DNA of 39,407 nucleotides. Source: Streptomyces sp. NRRL B-1347 (GTDB lineage: Bacteria; Actinomycetota; Actinomycetes; Streptomycetales; Streptomycetaceae). The stretch is from positions 1 to 39,407 of the forward strand of contig NZ_JOJM01000074.1 of NCBI RefSeq assembly GCF_000720325.1, in the 5' to 3' direction. The position numbers and the translations under genes are program-made. Below the pieces are notes generated by a model. The model was not told the origin of the DNA. It was given only the letters and a program-made list of their open reading frames with translations, and ran no database searches. Shown one piece after another: positions 15,734 through 23,349 of the stretch. How positions within the stretch are numbered: the first letter of the stretch is position 1; every line of letters starts with the position of its first letter.

Positions 15734-16588
15734 ATGACGGACGCCGAGTCTTCCCAGCCACCCGCGTCGCCCCCGGCCGTCCCCGGTTCGCCGAGCCCCG
15801 AGCTGCGCGCCTCCGACGCCGACCGCGAACGCGTCGCCGAGGTCCTGCGCGAGGCCATGGCCGAGGGCCGCCTCGACATGGACGAGTTCAACGAGCGGGT
15901 GGACGCGGTGTACCGGGCCCGTACGTACGGCGACCTGGCGCCCCTCACCCGGGACCTGCCCGCCGCGGGCGCGGCCGTCCCGAAGACCTCCCTGGTCAAG
16001 CGGCCCGCCGACGGCGACGTCACGGAGATCGACTGGTCGGAGCGCGTGGTCGTGGGCGCCGAGCCCACCTCCGGCGGCGCCTTCGCCTTCTGGAGCGGCT
16101 TCAACCGCAAGGGCGGCTGGACCGTCGGCCGGGTCTTCACCTCGTTCGCCATGTGGGGCGGCGGCGAGATCGACCTGCGCGAGGCCCGCTTCGCCGAGCG
16201 CGAGGTCGTCATCCGGTGCTTCACCGTCATGGGCGGCATCCAGGTCACCGTGCCGCCCGAACTGAACGTCACCGTCAAGGGCTTCGGCATCATGGGCGGC
16301 TTCGGCGACGACGCCACGGGTGAGGGCACGCCCGGCTCCCCGCGCGTGACCGTCACCGGCTTCGCCCTCATGGGCGGCGTCGGCGTCGAGCGCAAGCTCC
16401 GCAAGGCGGAGCGGCAGCGCCTGAAGGAGCAGCGCCGCCAGGAGCGCCTGGAGGAGCGGGAGGCCCGGCGCCTGGCGCATCAGGAGCGGCACCAGGAGCG
16501 CCACGAGCTCCACCGCCGCCGGACCGAGGAGCACCACCGCCGGACGGAGGACCGGCACCACGGCACGCACGGCGGGGACGGGCAGTAG
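15734..16588 (+). CDS. DUF1707 / LiaF-like envelope-stress protein
   Basis: A 284-residue protein. Residues about 24-75 form the DUF1707 helical module (LRASDADRERVAEVLREAMAEGRLD..EFNERVDAVYRARTYGDLAPLTRDLP), a SHOCT-like DNA- or membrane-associated motif found beside actinobacterial stress genes. Residues about 130-220 form a repeated beta structure with VMGGIQVTVP, IMGGFGDD and LMGGVGVER, like the C-terminal LiaF/DUF2154 domain. The last 65 residues are nearly all Arg, Glu, His and Gln and probably form a long charged helix. There is no transmembrane segment. It starts 10 bases after the ATPase stop and is probably co-transcribed with it, linking the exporter to envelope stress. Confidence 0.85.
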   Translation: MTDAESSQPPASPPAVPGSPSPELRASDADRERVAEVLREAMAEGRLDMDEFNERVDAVYRARTYGDLAPLTRDLPAAGAAVPKTSLVKRPADGDVTEIDWSERVVVGAEPTSGGAFAFWSGFNRKGGWTVGRVFTSFAMWGGGEIDLREARFAEREVVIRCFTVMGGIQVTVPPELNVTVKGFGIMGGFGDDATGEGTPGSPRVTVTGFALMGGVGVERKLRKAERQRLKEQRRQERLEEREARRLAHQERHQERHELHRRRTEEHHRRTEDRHHGTHGGDGQ

Positions 16589-16618
16589 CCCGCACGCCCC
16601 CGCCGTCCGCCGCCGCGG

Positions 16619-16993
16619 TCAGACGTCCAGCTCCGCCTCGATGCGCCGGAGCTGGTGCCGGGCCATCGCGAGGTTCGCCTTGTCCCTGTCGAGTGCCAGA
16701 TAGAGGAAAAGGCCGCTGTTGTTGCGGGACTTGAGCAGCCGGATCAGGTGGTACTGCTCGCTGAGGGTGATCAGCACGTCCTCGATCTCGCTCTTCAGGC
16801 CGAGCATTTCCATGGTGCGCACTTTGGCGCGGACCACGTCGGTGTTGCCCGCCGCGGCCACGGTGAGGTCGAGTTCCTTGCTGCCGCCCAGGGTGCCGAG
16901 GGCCATGCCGCTGCTGTAGTCGACCAGGGCCACACCGAGGGTGCCGTCGATGGCGGTCATCGCCTCTTTGAGAGCCGTTTCGGTGTTGAACAT
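16619..16993 (-). CDS. Roadblock/LC7-like regulator (minus operon, distal)
   Basis: A 124-residue protein with a Roadblock/LC7-type alpha-beta pattern: helix ALKEAMTAIDGTLG, strand VALVDYSSGMALGTLG, helix with DLTVAAAGNTDVVRAKVRTMEML, strands EDVLITLSEQYHLIRLL and SGLFLYLALDRDKANLAMAR, C-terminal helix. Roadblock proteins bind small GTPases such as MglA or CvnD. Clearly paralogous to the protein at 18379-18783 (shared ALVDY/W-SG-ALG, YHL-R, LDRD-NLA-AR). Start at ATG 16993 with AAGGAAG about 9 bases upstream; a longer frame from 17470 has no conserved extension. Last gene of the four-gene minus operon, 56 bases after its neighbour. Confidence 0.78.
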   Translation of the reverse strand: MFNTETALKEAMTAIDGTLGVALVDYSSGMALGTLGGSKELDLTVAAAGNTDVVRAKVRTMEMLGLKSEIEDVLITLSEQYHLIRLLKSRNNSGLFLYLALDRDKANLAMARHQLRRIEAELDV

Positions 16994-17049
16994 ATGACTC
17001 GCACTTCCTTTTCGTCTGTTGGTGGAGCGGGCTGTGGGAGGAGTCATGG

Positions 17050-17487
17050 TCAGGAGTTCTCCAGTCGTTCGAGCGCCCCGTCGAGCAGTTCGCCGATGCG
17101 GGCGCTGGACCGGCGGCCCTCCAGGTGGAGCCGGCCCACATTGACGCGCGGCTCCGCGAGGAGGGTCAGGACGGCGGTGGGGCCCGCCGCGTACGCCGCG
17201 ACGTAGCCTCCTTCGCCTTGGACGAGGAGCTCCCCGGCGAGTCCCTGGCCCGCGGCGTCCGCGAGCCGCAGGGCCGCCTGGAGGGCGTCCGCGGTGAGGG
17301 CGGCGAGGTGCTGTGCCCCCTCGTCGGTGGTGTCCCGGGCCAGGACGCGGCCGCCGGTGTCGGCCGCGAGGGCGCCGGTCAGCTGCGGGATCCGGGCCCG
17401 CAGCCGTCTGAGTTCGTCGAGCACGTCGGGTTCCACCGCCGTCAGCTGCCTCCTCCAGGCGCGGCGCCATGCGGCCCGCCCCCTCAC
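17050..17487 (-). CDS. Roadblock/LC7-domain protein (minus operon)
   Basis: About 145 residues. The core LDELRRLRARIPQLTGALAADTGGRVLARD..HLAALTADALQAALRLADAAGQG, then a strand GGYVAAYAAGPTAVLTLLAEPRVNVGRLHLEGRRSSARIGELL, fits the MglB/CvnB Roadblock family and parallels the protein at 20247-20621 in the other operon. Start uncertain. I use GTG 17487, whose GTGA overlaps the stop of a 17-codon frame that begins by overlapping the upstream stop. ATG 17556 would overlap the upstream gene by 20 bases and add 23 Arg-rich residues. No GTPase gene is nearby, so any GTPase partner must be elsewhere. Confidence 0.72.
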   Translation of the reverse strand: MRGRAAWRRAWRRQLTAVEPDVLDELRRLRARIPQLTGALAADTGGRVLARDTTDEGAQHLAALTADALQAALRLADAAGQGLAGELLVQGEGGYVAAYAAGPTAVLTLLAEPRVNVGRLHLEGRRSSARIGELLDGALERLENS

Positions 17488-17536
17488 GGAGCGCTCACGC
17501 CCGGGCCCGTGGCGCCGGGGCCCGTGGCGGCGGGCA

Positions 17537-18382
17537 TCACAGGGACTCCAGGGCATCGCGGACCCGGCGGAGCAGGGCGACGTCGGGCGGGGCGAAGCCG
17601 TCCGCAGCGGAGCCGTGCGCCGCGAGCGAGCGGGCGACGGGGGAGTCCCGGAGCGGGACGTCGGGGACGTCGGGGACGTCGGGCCCCGGCGGCGCCGGGC
17701 GCGGCGGGTCGATCAGGCCCGCGACGGCCAGGCGGCGCACTTCGAGCAGGACGTGGAAGACCGGGCGGCCGAGCAGCCGCGACAGATCGGCCGGTGTGCG
17801 GCGGCCGTCGGCCAGGTCGAGCAGCGCGCGCTGGCGCAGCGGCACGCTCCCGCCGGTCGGCACCGCCCGCCGGACCAGCGGCGCCGTGTCGATGGCCGGG
17901 CCCGGCCAGGCGCTGTCGAGCAGCCGTCTGCGGCGGCGCGCCTCCCGCTCCACGGCCGCCGCGGGCACGGGCCGCACGGTGCCGATGCCGTGGCCGACGC
18001 CGCGCCGGAACCGGGTGGGCCCGCCGCCCGGGGCCAGGGCGAAGAGCGCGGCGTCGTACAGCGCGGTCAGCAGGCAGATCTCCAGCTCCCCGGGGGTGAG
18101 GTGGCCCTCGGCGACCAGATAGCCGCCGACCTGCCGCCGGGGGCCCGCGCGGCCCGCCGCCTCGTCCCAGACCGCGCGGGGCAGCCGCCCGCCCGCGACG
18201 AGCAGGACGTCGACGCCGGGGGCCGACGCGCTCTCGGCATGGCTGACCAGGCCTTCGGTGAGGTACAGCGTCCCGGTGTCGCGCAGCAGCGCGCCGGTGG
18301 CGCCCTCCGCGGCCAGGCGAAGCAGCGTCGAGGACCGTGTGGGCAGGGCCGTCTGCACCGTCGGCGGCGCGGGCGCGTTCAC
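17537..18382 (-). CDS. DUF4388-like/winged-helix regulatory protein (minus operon)
   Basis: A 281-residue protein. Residues about 10-130 contain ATGALLRDTGTLYLTEGLVSHAESASAPGVDVLLVAGGRLP, which resembles the DUF4388/PATAN module of bacterial signalling proteins (a strand-turn where the gene product is tagged by function 'expose and read a ligand', unproven). Residues about 195-245 contain LRQRALLDLADGRRTPADLSRLLGRPVFHVLLEVRRLAVAGLI, which looks like a winged-helix DNA-binding unit. A PDV triplet repeat (near residue 255) links to a short C-terminal helix. Start is GTG 18382: the GTGA overlaps the stop of the upstream Roadblock gene. Same architecture as the protein at 19221-20195. Function not known. 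Confidence 0.75.
   Translation of the reverse strand: MNAPAPPTVQTALPTRSSTLLRLAAEGATGALLRDTGTLYLTEGLVSHAESASAPGVDVLLVAGGRLPRAVWDEAAGRAGPRRQVGGYLVAEGHLTPGELEICLLTALYDAALFALAPGGGPTRFRRGVGHGIGTVRPVPAAAVEREARRRRRLLDSAWPGPAIDTAPLVRRAVPTGGSVPLRQRALLDLADGRRTPADLSRLLGRPVFHVLLEVRRLAVAGLIDPPRPAPPGPDVPDVPDVPLRDSPVARSLAAHGSAADGFAPPDVALLRRVRDALESL
17656..17682. repeat. Tandem 9-bp repeat coding PDV triplets
   Basis: GGGACGTCG-type unit three times in tandem, encoding PDVPDVPDVP in the C-terminal linker of the DUF4388-like protein. A likely slippage site; no sign of a regulatory role. Confidence 0.7.
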
Positions 18383-18783
18383 TCCAGGACCAGTCGTCGG
18401 GCGGCGTCCTTGAGGCACAGGCGCGCCACGGCCAGGTTCCCCGCGTCGCGGTCGAGCCACAGATGCAGGAACACGCTGCTCTCGTGGCCGGCCTCGACGA
18501 ACCGCAGCAGGTGGTAGGCGGTGCGGGTGGTGACGATCAGGTCCTCGACGGCCCCGTGCGCGCCGGGGCCCGGCGGCACCTCGTCGTCCGGCGGCCGGAA
18601 GGTGCCGTACTCCACGGAGAGCCGGGCCAGCTCCGCCGCTTCGACGGCCGCCGACTCGGGCTCTCCGCGCGGCGGTTCGCCCGCCGAGCCGAGCGCGAGA
18701 CCGCACGTCCAGTCGACGAGGGCGGCGCCCCGCGCACCCGGCAGGGCCATGACTTCGTACAGACACACGTCGATTCCGGACAC
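18379..18783 (-). CDS. Roadblock/LC7-like regulator (minus operon, first gene)
   Basis: A 134-residue protein of the same type as the 16619-16993 product: helix IDVCLYEVMALPGARG, strand AALVDWTCGLALGS, a helix rich in Ala and Glu, strands EDLIVTTRTAYHLLRFV and SSVFLHLWLDRDAGNLAVARL, and a final helix. A roughly 15-residue Pro/Gly loop (DDEVPPGPGAHG) interrupts the middle. GTG start at 18783 with GGGGAGGGGA about 8 bases upstream. It ends in TGA sharing bases with the GTG of the next gene. It heads the minus-strand operon and is divergent from the plus-strand operon. Confidence 0.78.
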   Translation of the reverse strand: MSGIDVCLYEVMALPGARGAALVDWTCGLALGSAGEPPRGEPESAAVEAAELARLSVEYGTFRPPDDEVPPGPGAHGAVEDLIVTTRTAYHLLRFVEAGHESSVFLHLWLDRDAGNLAVARLCLKDAARRLVLE

Positions 18784-19220
18784 CCGGGCTCCCCTCCCCT
18801 CGCGGCGCGGCGGCTTGCGTGCCGTGCTGCGGTGACGCGGAGGTTATGCACCTTCACAACATCTTCGGAAGGGCCTGGCGCATTCCATCGGAAGCTGCCT
18901 GAGAACGACAGGACCGTGCCGTACGGGGTCCGTTCCCTGACGTGTTTCGGCGGTACTCCGGGCGTATGAGCGAATGTCTCCCCGGAATGGGTGAAGCATA
19001 AGTAAACAGTCGCTCGATCGAAAGGAAAGCGATTCCCGATCCGCGGGCCGGACCACATTCCGTCACATTGTGCGAATGCCGCGGGAGGGCACACGCCGGT
19101 TGGTAGACATGCCCCCCTCGATGCCGTCTCGGGCATCAGTGTGAATTCTGTGCGCCCCGTGTCGCAGCGCGTCCGGGCGCACCGGGGCCGGGCGGGCGAA
19201 CCCGGCAGGCAAGGGGAGTG
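18784..19220. other. Divergent intergenic region between the two Roadblock operons
   Basis: A 437-base non-coding stretch. AT content is locally higher around 18995-19030, where AT-rich CATAAGTAAACAG lies; reading minus, TTTACTTATGCTT is a possible -10 area. Small palindromes occur (GATGCC with GGCATC near 19120). I cannot point to a firm promoter or operator. It must hold the start signals of both operons, with leaders of up to about 200 bases on each side. Confidence 0.5.
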
Positions 19221-20195
19221 ATGTCGGACCTTCGCGGTCTCCTCGACCCGGTGGGGCACGGGCTGCTGATCCGCACCCTCGCCCGGTGCGAGGACGACGA
19301 GGTCACCGGAGACGTGCGCGTGCTCGGCAGGCCCGGCGGGGTGTTCCGCCTCAGCCGGGGGCGGGTGGTCGCGGCGGACAGCCCCGGCGCCCCGGGGCTT
19401 GAGGTACTGCTGCTGCGCTCGGGGCGGTTGAGCGACCGGGAGTGGACCGACGCCCTCGCCGGGGGCGCGGCCCCCGCCTGCCCCGGTGCGGCGCTGGTCG
19501 CGCGGGGCATCATCGGCGCCGCGGAACTCCAGGTCATCAGCGTGATGGCGCTGCGGGACGCGGTCTTCGCGATGCTCGCGGGCGAGGTCACCGAATGCGC
19601 CACGGCGGCCGCGGGGCCAGGACCCGGCCCGGCCGCGGGCGACGGCGAGGAGCCCGCCCCGCTGCTGCGGGAGGCCGCCCGCCGCCTCGCGGCGCTGACC
19701 ACCCTGTCGCCCGCGGTCCTGCCCGACCGGCACCGGCTGGTACCGGCGTCGGGCACCGGGGCGCGGGCGGACGGGCTCTCGGCCGTGCGGCGGGAGATCC
19801 TCTTCCTCGCCGACGGGCGCCGCACCCCGCGCGACATCGCCTTCATGGCGGGCCGCGGCGTCTACACGGTGACCGTGGAGGCCTCCCGGATGCTCGGCGA
19901 GGGCCTCCTGGTGCGGGCCCGCACGGGCGCCGCCGTCGGCGGCCCCGGCGCGACGGGCCCGCAGGCGCCGCCCCTCGCCCGCCGCGCGGCCGGTGAGCGG
20001 GCCGGACCACCGGACGGGGACGTGCGCACCGCGGGCACGGCGGCGGACGAGGCCGACGAGGCCTCCGCCCTGCCGCGCCGCAGCCCCGGCGCGAGCGGCA
20101 GGACAGGAACTCTCGCCGGGGCGGAGCCCGCGGCGAGTTGGAAGGGGTTGCTCCGATGGGGCGGCCGGGGCCGTCCGGCGGACTCCGGCGACTAG
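19221..20195 (+). CDS. DUF4388-like/winged-helix regulatory protein (plus operon)
   Basis: A 324-residue protein with the same plan as the 17537-18382 product. Residues about 5-80: LDPVGHGLLIRTLARCEDDEVTGDVRVLGRPGGVFRLSRGRVVAADSPGAPGLEVLLLRSGRLS, a DUF4388/PATAN-like module. Residues about 195-240: VRREILFLADGRRTPRDIAFMAGRGVYTVTVEASRMLGEGLL, like a winged helix. The remainder is Gly/Ala/Pro-rich and probably disordered. AAGGGGA sits 4 bases before ATG 19221; the GTG at 19218 overlaps that spacing. Starts the plus operon, followed 51 bases later by a Roadblock gene. No function assignable. Confidence 0.75.
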   Translation: MSDLRGLLDPVGHGLLIRTLARCEDDEVTGDVRVLGRPGGVFRLSRGRVVAADSPGAPGLEVLLLRSGRLSDREWTDALAGGAAPACPGAALVARGIIGAAELQVISVMALRDAVFAMLAGEVTECATAAAGPGPGPAAGDGEEPAPLLREAARRLAALTTLSPAVLPDRHRLVPASGTGARADGLSAVRREILFLADGRRTPRDIAFMAGRGVYTVTVEASRMLGEGLLVRARTGAAVGGPGATGPQAPPLARRAAGERAGPPDGDVRTAGTAADEADEASALPRRSPGASGRTGTLAGAEPAASWKGLLRWGGRGRPADSGD

Positions 20196-20246
20196 CCCGT
20201 ACCGGAACACCCATGGGTCAGCAGCACGTGAGCGAGGGGGCAGGGA

Positions 20247-20621
20247 ATGAACCACGAGGCATTGACCACGGAAATGAGAGGACTGCGCGAGCAGTTGGCG
20301 GGGGTCACGGACACGGCGGTGGCGGCGGCCGACGGACTGCTCATCGTCTCCGACACCGACGAGGCGATCAATCCCGAGGGCCTCGCCGCGCTCGCCGCGG
20401 CCAGCCTGGGCCTGGCCCAGCGCATGGTCTCCGCGACCGAGAGGGGCACGCTGCGCAGGACGGTGTCGTACGGCAGCCGCGGCTGCGCTGCGGTGTACGC
20501 GGTCGGGGACAAGGCCCTCTTCGTCGTCCTGGGCGACGAGGGCCTCGACCTCGACCGGCTGCACCGGGAGTCCCAGCCCGTCCTGCGGCGGATCGGCACC
20601 ATCCTGACGGGCAGGGCGTGA
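20247..20621 (+). CDS. Roadblock/LC7-domain protein (plus operon)
   Basis: A 124-residue Roadblock protein: helix NHEALTTEMRGLREQLAGVTDTAVA, strand GLLIVSDTDEAINPEGLAALAAASLGLAQRMV, strands LRRTVSYGSRGCAAVYAVGDKALFVVLGDEGLDLDRLHRES, and a terminal helix. This is a CvnB/MglB-like profile of normal size; such proteins act as GTPase-activating or scaffold partners of Ras-like GTPases. The parallel protein on the minus strand is at 17050. ATG start 20247, shortly after an AGGGGGCAGGGA purine-rich stretch. Four-base gap to the next gene. Confidence 0.85.
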   Translation: MNHEALTTEMRGLREQLAGVTDTAVAAADGLLIVSDTDEAINPEGLAALAAASLGLAQRMVSATERGTLRRTVSYGSRGCAAVYAVGDKALFVVLGDEGLDLDRLHRESQPVLRRIGTILTGRA

Positions 20622-20625
20622 GGAC

Positions 20626-21057
20626 ATGACGGCCAAACGGATGCCACAGAACTTCTCGGACCAGTGCGCGGCCCTGGTGAAGGCGCTGCGTGAGGAGACA
20701 CCGGACTGCGTCGCCAGCGGGGTCGTCGACATGGCCACCGGCATGCTGCTGTCGTTCGAGACGGTGGACTCCCACCCGCCGGAGGTCCTCGACCTGCTCT
20801 CGGGGGCGACCCTCGACCTCTTCCAGGGCCGCACCGTGGTGATGATCGAGGACGTCTTCAAGGAGCGCCGCGGCGTCAGCGGCGATCAGCACTACTTCCA
20901 GGAAATCCTGGTGAACAGCGAGCACTTGACGCATCTGTTCATCCGCATGAACGACAGCCAGGACGTCGTGGCCGTGGCCGTGTGCCGCAAGTCCGTGAAC
21001 GTCGGCATGCTGTTCGCCCAGGCGCGCCGGGTGGTGAAGGCGTTCGCGGGGCTGTGA
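20626..21057 (+). CDS. Roadblock-like regulator (plus operon, last gene)
   Basis: A 143-residue protein. It shows DQCAALVKALREETPDCVASGVVDMATGMLLSFETVDSHP, then PEVLDLLSGATLDLFQG..VVMIEDVFKE, then a strand pair ILVNSEHLTHLFIRMNDSQDVVAVAVCRKSVNVGMLFAQARRVV. The strand-helix-strand order and length fit a Roadblock/LC7 fold, more divergent than its neighbours. ATG at 20626, 4 bases after the previous stop. It ends the plus operon before a 15-bp hairpin. Called from fold pattern; a Roadblock relative is the best guess. Confidence 0.72.
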   Translation: MTAKRMPQNFSDQCAALVKALREETPDCVASGVVDMATGMLLSFETVDSHPPEVLDLLSGATLDLFQGRTVVMIEDVFKERRGVSGDQHYFQEILVNSEHLTHLFIRMNDSQDVVAVAVCRKSVNVGMLFAQARRVVKAFAGL

Positions 21058-21082
21058 GCCGGTGCGGGCCCGGGGGCGGGCA

Positions 21083-21124
21083 GCGGAGAGGCCGCGTACA
21101 CCGTGGTGCACGCGGCCTCTCCGC
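21083..21124. terminator. Strong hairpin between plus Roadblock operon and DEAD helicase
   Basis: Perfect 15-bp arms, 21083-21097 and 21110-21124, loop 12 bases. It separates the converging Roadblock operon and DEAD-box helicase gene and can serve both strands. Confidence 0.85.
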
Positions 21125-21175
21125 TTCGTTGAGCTTCGTTCAGCTTCGTTCAGCGCCCTCGGGCCCGAGCGCCGG

Positions 21176-22873
21176 TCACGCGGCTCCGGAGCCGCGGCGT
21201 CCGCCGCCGGCGCTGCCCTTGGCGCGGTCGGCCGTCGTACGCCGACCGGAGCCGCGGGTGGCCTTGCCTGCGGCGGCGGCACCGGTACCGGCGCCCGCAC
21301 CGGCCGCGGTCCTGCGGCCGGAACCACGGCCGGAGGCCGCGCCCGCCGTCGTCCCGCCGGTCTTCGCCCGGCGCTCCGTGCTCCGGCCGCCGGTCGTGCC
21401 GCCGGTGCCGGTCGCGGTACCCGTCGTGGCCTTGGCCCCGCCGCCGCCACGGCGGCCGCGGCCGGAGCGCCTGCGCGGCTCGGAGCCGGACGTCCGGCCG
21501 GAGCGTCCTGCCGCCGGTGCCGTCGGCTGGGGCACCTCGATGGTGACGGCCACGCCGGAGGGCTCGCGGGCGCCGGTGATGTCGGCCAGCTCCGCGTCGC
21601 TCGACGTGACGCGGGCCGTACGGGGGCGGATGCCCGCGTCCGACATGAGCCGGGTGACGTCGCGCTTCTGCTCGGGCAGGACCAGCGTGACCACGCTGCC
21701 GGAGTCACCGGCGCGGGCCGTGCGGCCGCCGCGGTGGAGGTAGTCCTTGTGGTCGGCGGGGGGATCGACGTTCACGACCAGGTCGAGATCGTCGACGTGT
21801 ATGCCCCGGGCCGCGACGTTCGTCGCCACCAGGGCGGTGACCTGCCCGTTCTTGAACTGCTCCAGGGTGCGGTTGCGCTGCGGCTGGGAACGGCCGCCGT
21901 GCAGCGCGGCCGCGCGGACGCCGACGGCCAGGAGCCGCTTGGCGAGCCGGTCGGCGGACCGCTTGGTGTCGAGGAAGAGGATCACCCGGCCGTCACGGGC
22001 GGCGATGCGCGTGGTGACGGCCTTCTTGTCGGTCTCGTCCTGGACGTGGAGCACGTGGTGCTCCATGGTGGTCACCGCGCCCGCGGACGGGTCCACGGAG
22101 TGCACCACGGGGTCGGTCAGGAACCGCTGCACCAGGCGGTCGATGTTGTGGTCCAGGGTGGCCGAGAAGAGCAGCCGCTGACCGCCGGGCCGCACGCGCT
22201 CCACCAGCTTGGTGATCTGCGGCAGGAAGCCCATGTCGGTCATCTGGTCGGCTTCGTCGAGCACGGTGACGCGGACGTCGCCGAGCACGCAGTCCCCGCG
22301 CTCCACGAGGTCGTTGAGCCTGCCGGGGGTGGCCACGAGGACCTCGGCGCCGCGCCGGAGCGTGCCGGCCTGCTTGGTGATGGAGAGCCCGCCGACCACG
22401 GTGGCGAGGCGCAGGTTCACCGCGGTCGCGTACGGGGTCAGGGCGTCCGTGACCTGCTGCGCGAGCTCACGCGTGGGGACGAGGACGAGGGCGAGGGGCG
22501 CCTTGGGCTCGGCGCGCAGGCCGGCCGTGCGCGCGAGCAGCGCGAGGCCGAAGGCGAGCGTCTTGCCGGAGCCGGTGCGGCCGCGGCCGAGCAGGTCGCG
22601 CCCGGCGATCGAGTTCGGCAGCGTGGCGGCCTGGATCGGGAACGGGGTGGTCACTCCCTGTGCGGCCAGGGTCTTCAGCAGTCCCGTGGGCATGTCCAGG
22701 TCAGCGAAGTCCGCAACGGCGGGAAGCGCGGGTGTCGTGTTCTCCGGCAGCCGGAATTCCTTCACGGACGGCGCCTGGGACGCGGACGTCTTGGACGACC
22801 GGGAGGACCGGGACGACGGGGACGCCTTGGATGACGACGCGCGCCGGTTCGGCTTCTGGGGCCTGCGGGACAT
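21176..22873 (-). CDS. DEAD-box RNA helicase
   Basis: ATP-dependent RNA helicase of 565 residues. Motifs in order: FPIQAATLPN (Q motif), GRTGSGKT (I), PTRELAQQV (Ia), ATPGRL (Ib), LDEAD (II), SATL (III), LFLDTKR (IV), ATNVAARGIHVDDL (V), HRGGRTARAG (VI). After about residue 420 is a long Arg/Gly/Ser-rich basic tail, typical for RNA-binding. A Ser/Lys-rich lead of about 45 residues precedes the core. ATG 22873 chosen; the upstream ATG 15 codons earlier extends into the csp terminator. Cold-induced RNA helicases often sit next to a cold-shock gene, as here; role in RNA unwinding or ribosome assembly inferred. Confidence 0.95.
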   Translation of the reverse strand: MSRRPQKPNRRASSSKASPSSRSSRSSKTSASQAPSVKEFRLPENTTPALPAVADFADLDMPTGLLKTLAAQGVTTPFPIQAATLPNSIAGRDLLGRGRTGSGKTLAFGLALLARTAGLRAEPKAPLALVLVPTRELAQQVTDALTPYATAVNLRLATVVGGLSITKQAGTLRRGAEVLVATPGRLNDLVERGDCVLGDVRVTVLDEADQMTDMGFLPQITKLVERVRPGGQRLLFSATLDHNIDRLVQRFLTDPVVHSVDPSAGAVTTMEHHVLHVQDETDKKAVTTRIAARDGRVILFLDTKRSADRLAKRLLAVGVRAAALHGGRSQPQRNRTLEQFKNGQVTALVATNVAARGIHVDDLDLVVNVDPPADHKDYLHRGGRTARAGDSGSVVTLVLPEQKRDVTRLMSDAGIRPRTARVTSSDAELADITGAREPSGVAVTIEVPQPTAPAAGRSGRTSGSEPRRRSGRGRRGGGGAKATTGTATGTGGTTGGRSTERRAKTGGTTAGAASGRGSGRRTAAGAGAGTGAAAAGKATRGSGRRTTADRAKGSAGGGRRGSGAA

Positions 22874-22905
22874 GCGGGTACTTGCCTTCCTGGAAACAGC
22901 ACAAA

Positions 22906-22938
22906 CCGGGGTCCGCACCGTGACGGTGCGGACCCCGG
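22906..22938 (-). terminator. Hairpin between cold-shock gene and helicase gene
   Basis: Perfect 15-bp arms (22906-22920 and 22924-22938), TGA loop, 22 bases after the csp stop on the minus strand. It may attenuate rather than abolish read-through into the helicase gene, whose start lies 33 bases beyond. Confidence 0.8.
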
Positions 22939-22960
22939 CCAGCGGATACGCGTCCGGCGA

Positions 22961-23164
22961 TTAGGCGGGGACGATGTTCTCCGCCTGCGGGCCCTTCTGG
23001 CCCTGCGTGACGTCGAAGGACACGCGCTGGCCCTCCTGGAGCTCACGGAAGCCCTGGGTGGCGATGTTCGAGTAGTGGGCGAAGACGTCGGGGCCGCCGC
23101 CGTCCTGCTCGATGAAGCCGAAGCCCTTTTCCGAGTTGAACCACTTCACGGTTCCCTGTGCCAT
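22961..23164 (-). CDS. Cold-shock protein (CspA family)
   Basis: A 67-residue single OB-fold nucleic-acid-binding protein. RNP1 KGFGFIEQ and RNP2 VFAHYS are intact, with WFNSEKGFG and NIVPA at the ends. It acts as an RNA chaperone. ATG 23164 follows AAGGAG 6 bases upstream. A structured leader is upstream and a DEAD-box helicase gene follows, consistent with a cold-response pair. Streptomyces genomes carry several such genes, so no specific name is given. Confidence 0.96.
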   Translation of the reverse strand: MAQGTVKWFNSEKGFGFIEQDGGGPDVFAHYSNIATQGFRELQEGQRVSFDVTQGQKGPQAENIVPA

Positions 23165-23218
23165 GACATTCTCCTTCTAGACAGGGGCCCCATCCGGAGA
23201 TGCCGGAAAAACAAATAA

Positions 23219-23249
23219 TGCGCCCGAGGAAACATTCCCGTCAGGCGCA
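23219..23249 (-). promoter_or_regulatory. Stem-loop in the csp leader
   Basis: Arms TGCGCC (23219-23224) and GGCGCA (23244-23249) enclose a 19-base loop with a further GGAA/TTCC pairing. Placed 55 bases upstream of the csp start, with a small CCGGCATCTCCGG hairpin between. Could be part of a temperature-responsive leader, as csp mRNAs are known to have; not proved. Confidence 0.45.
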
Positions 23250-23349
23250 CATAGGTTCATGGGTACCACAACTGCAACGCTGCGACTCTAACACACATAC
23301 GCCCCTCGCGCGACGATCACCCTCGGGCCGCCCGCCCGCCCGGCCCGGC

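Noticed and set aside
16619..21057. A complete conservon (cvn)
   Set aside because: No sensor kinase, DUF742 protein or GTPase within the two operons.
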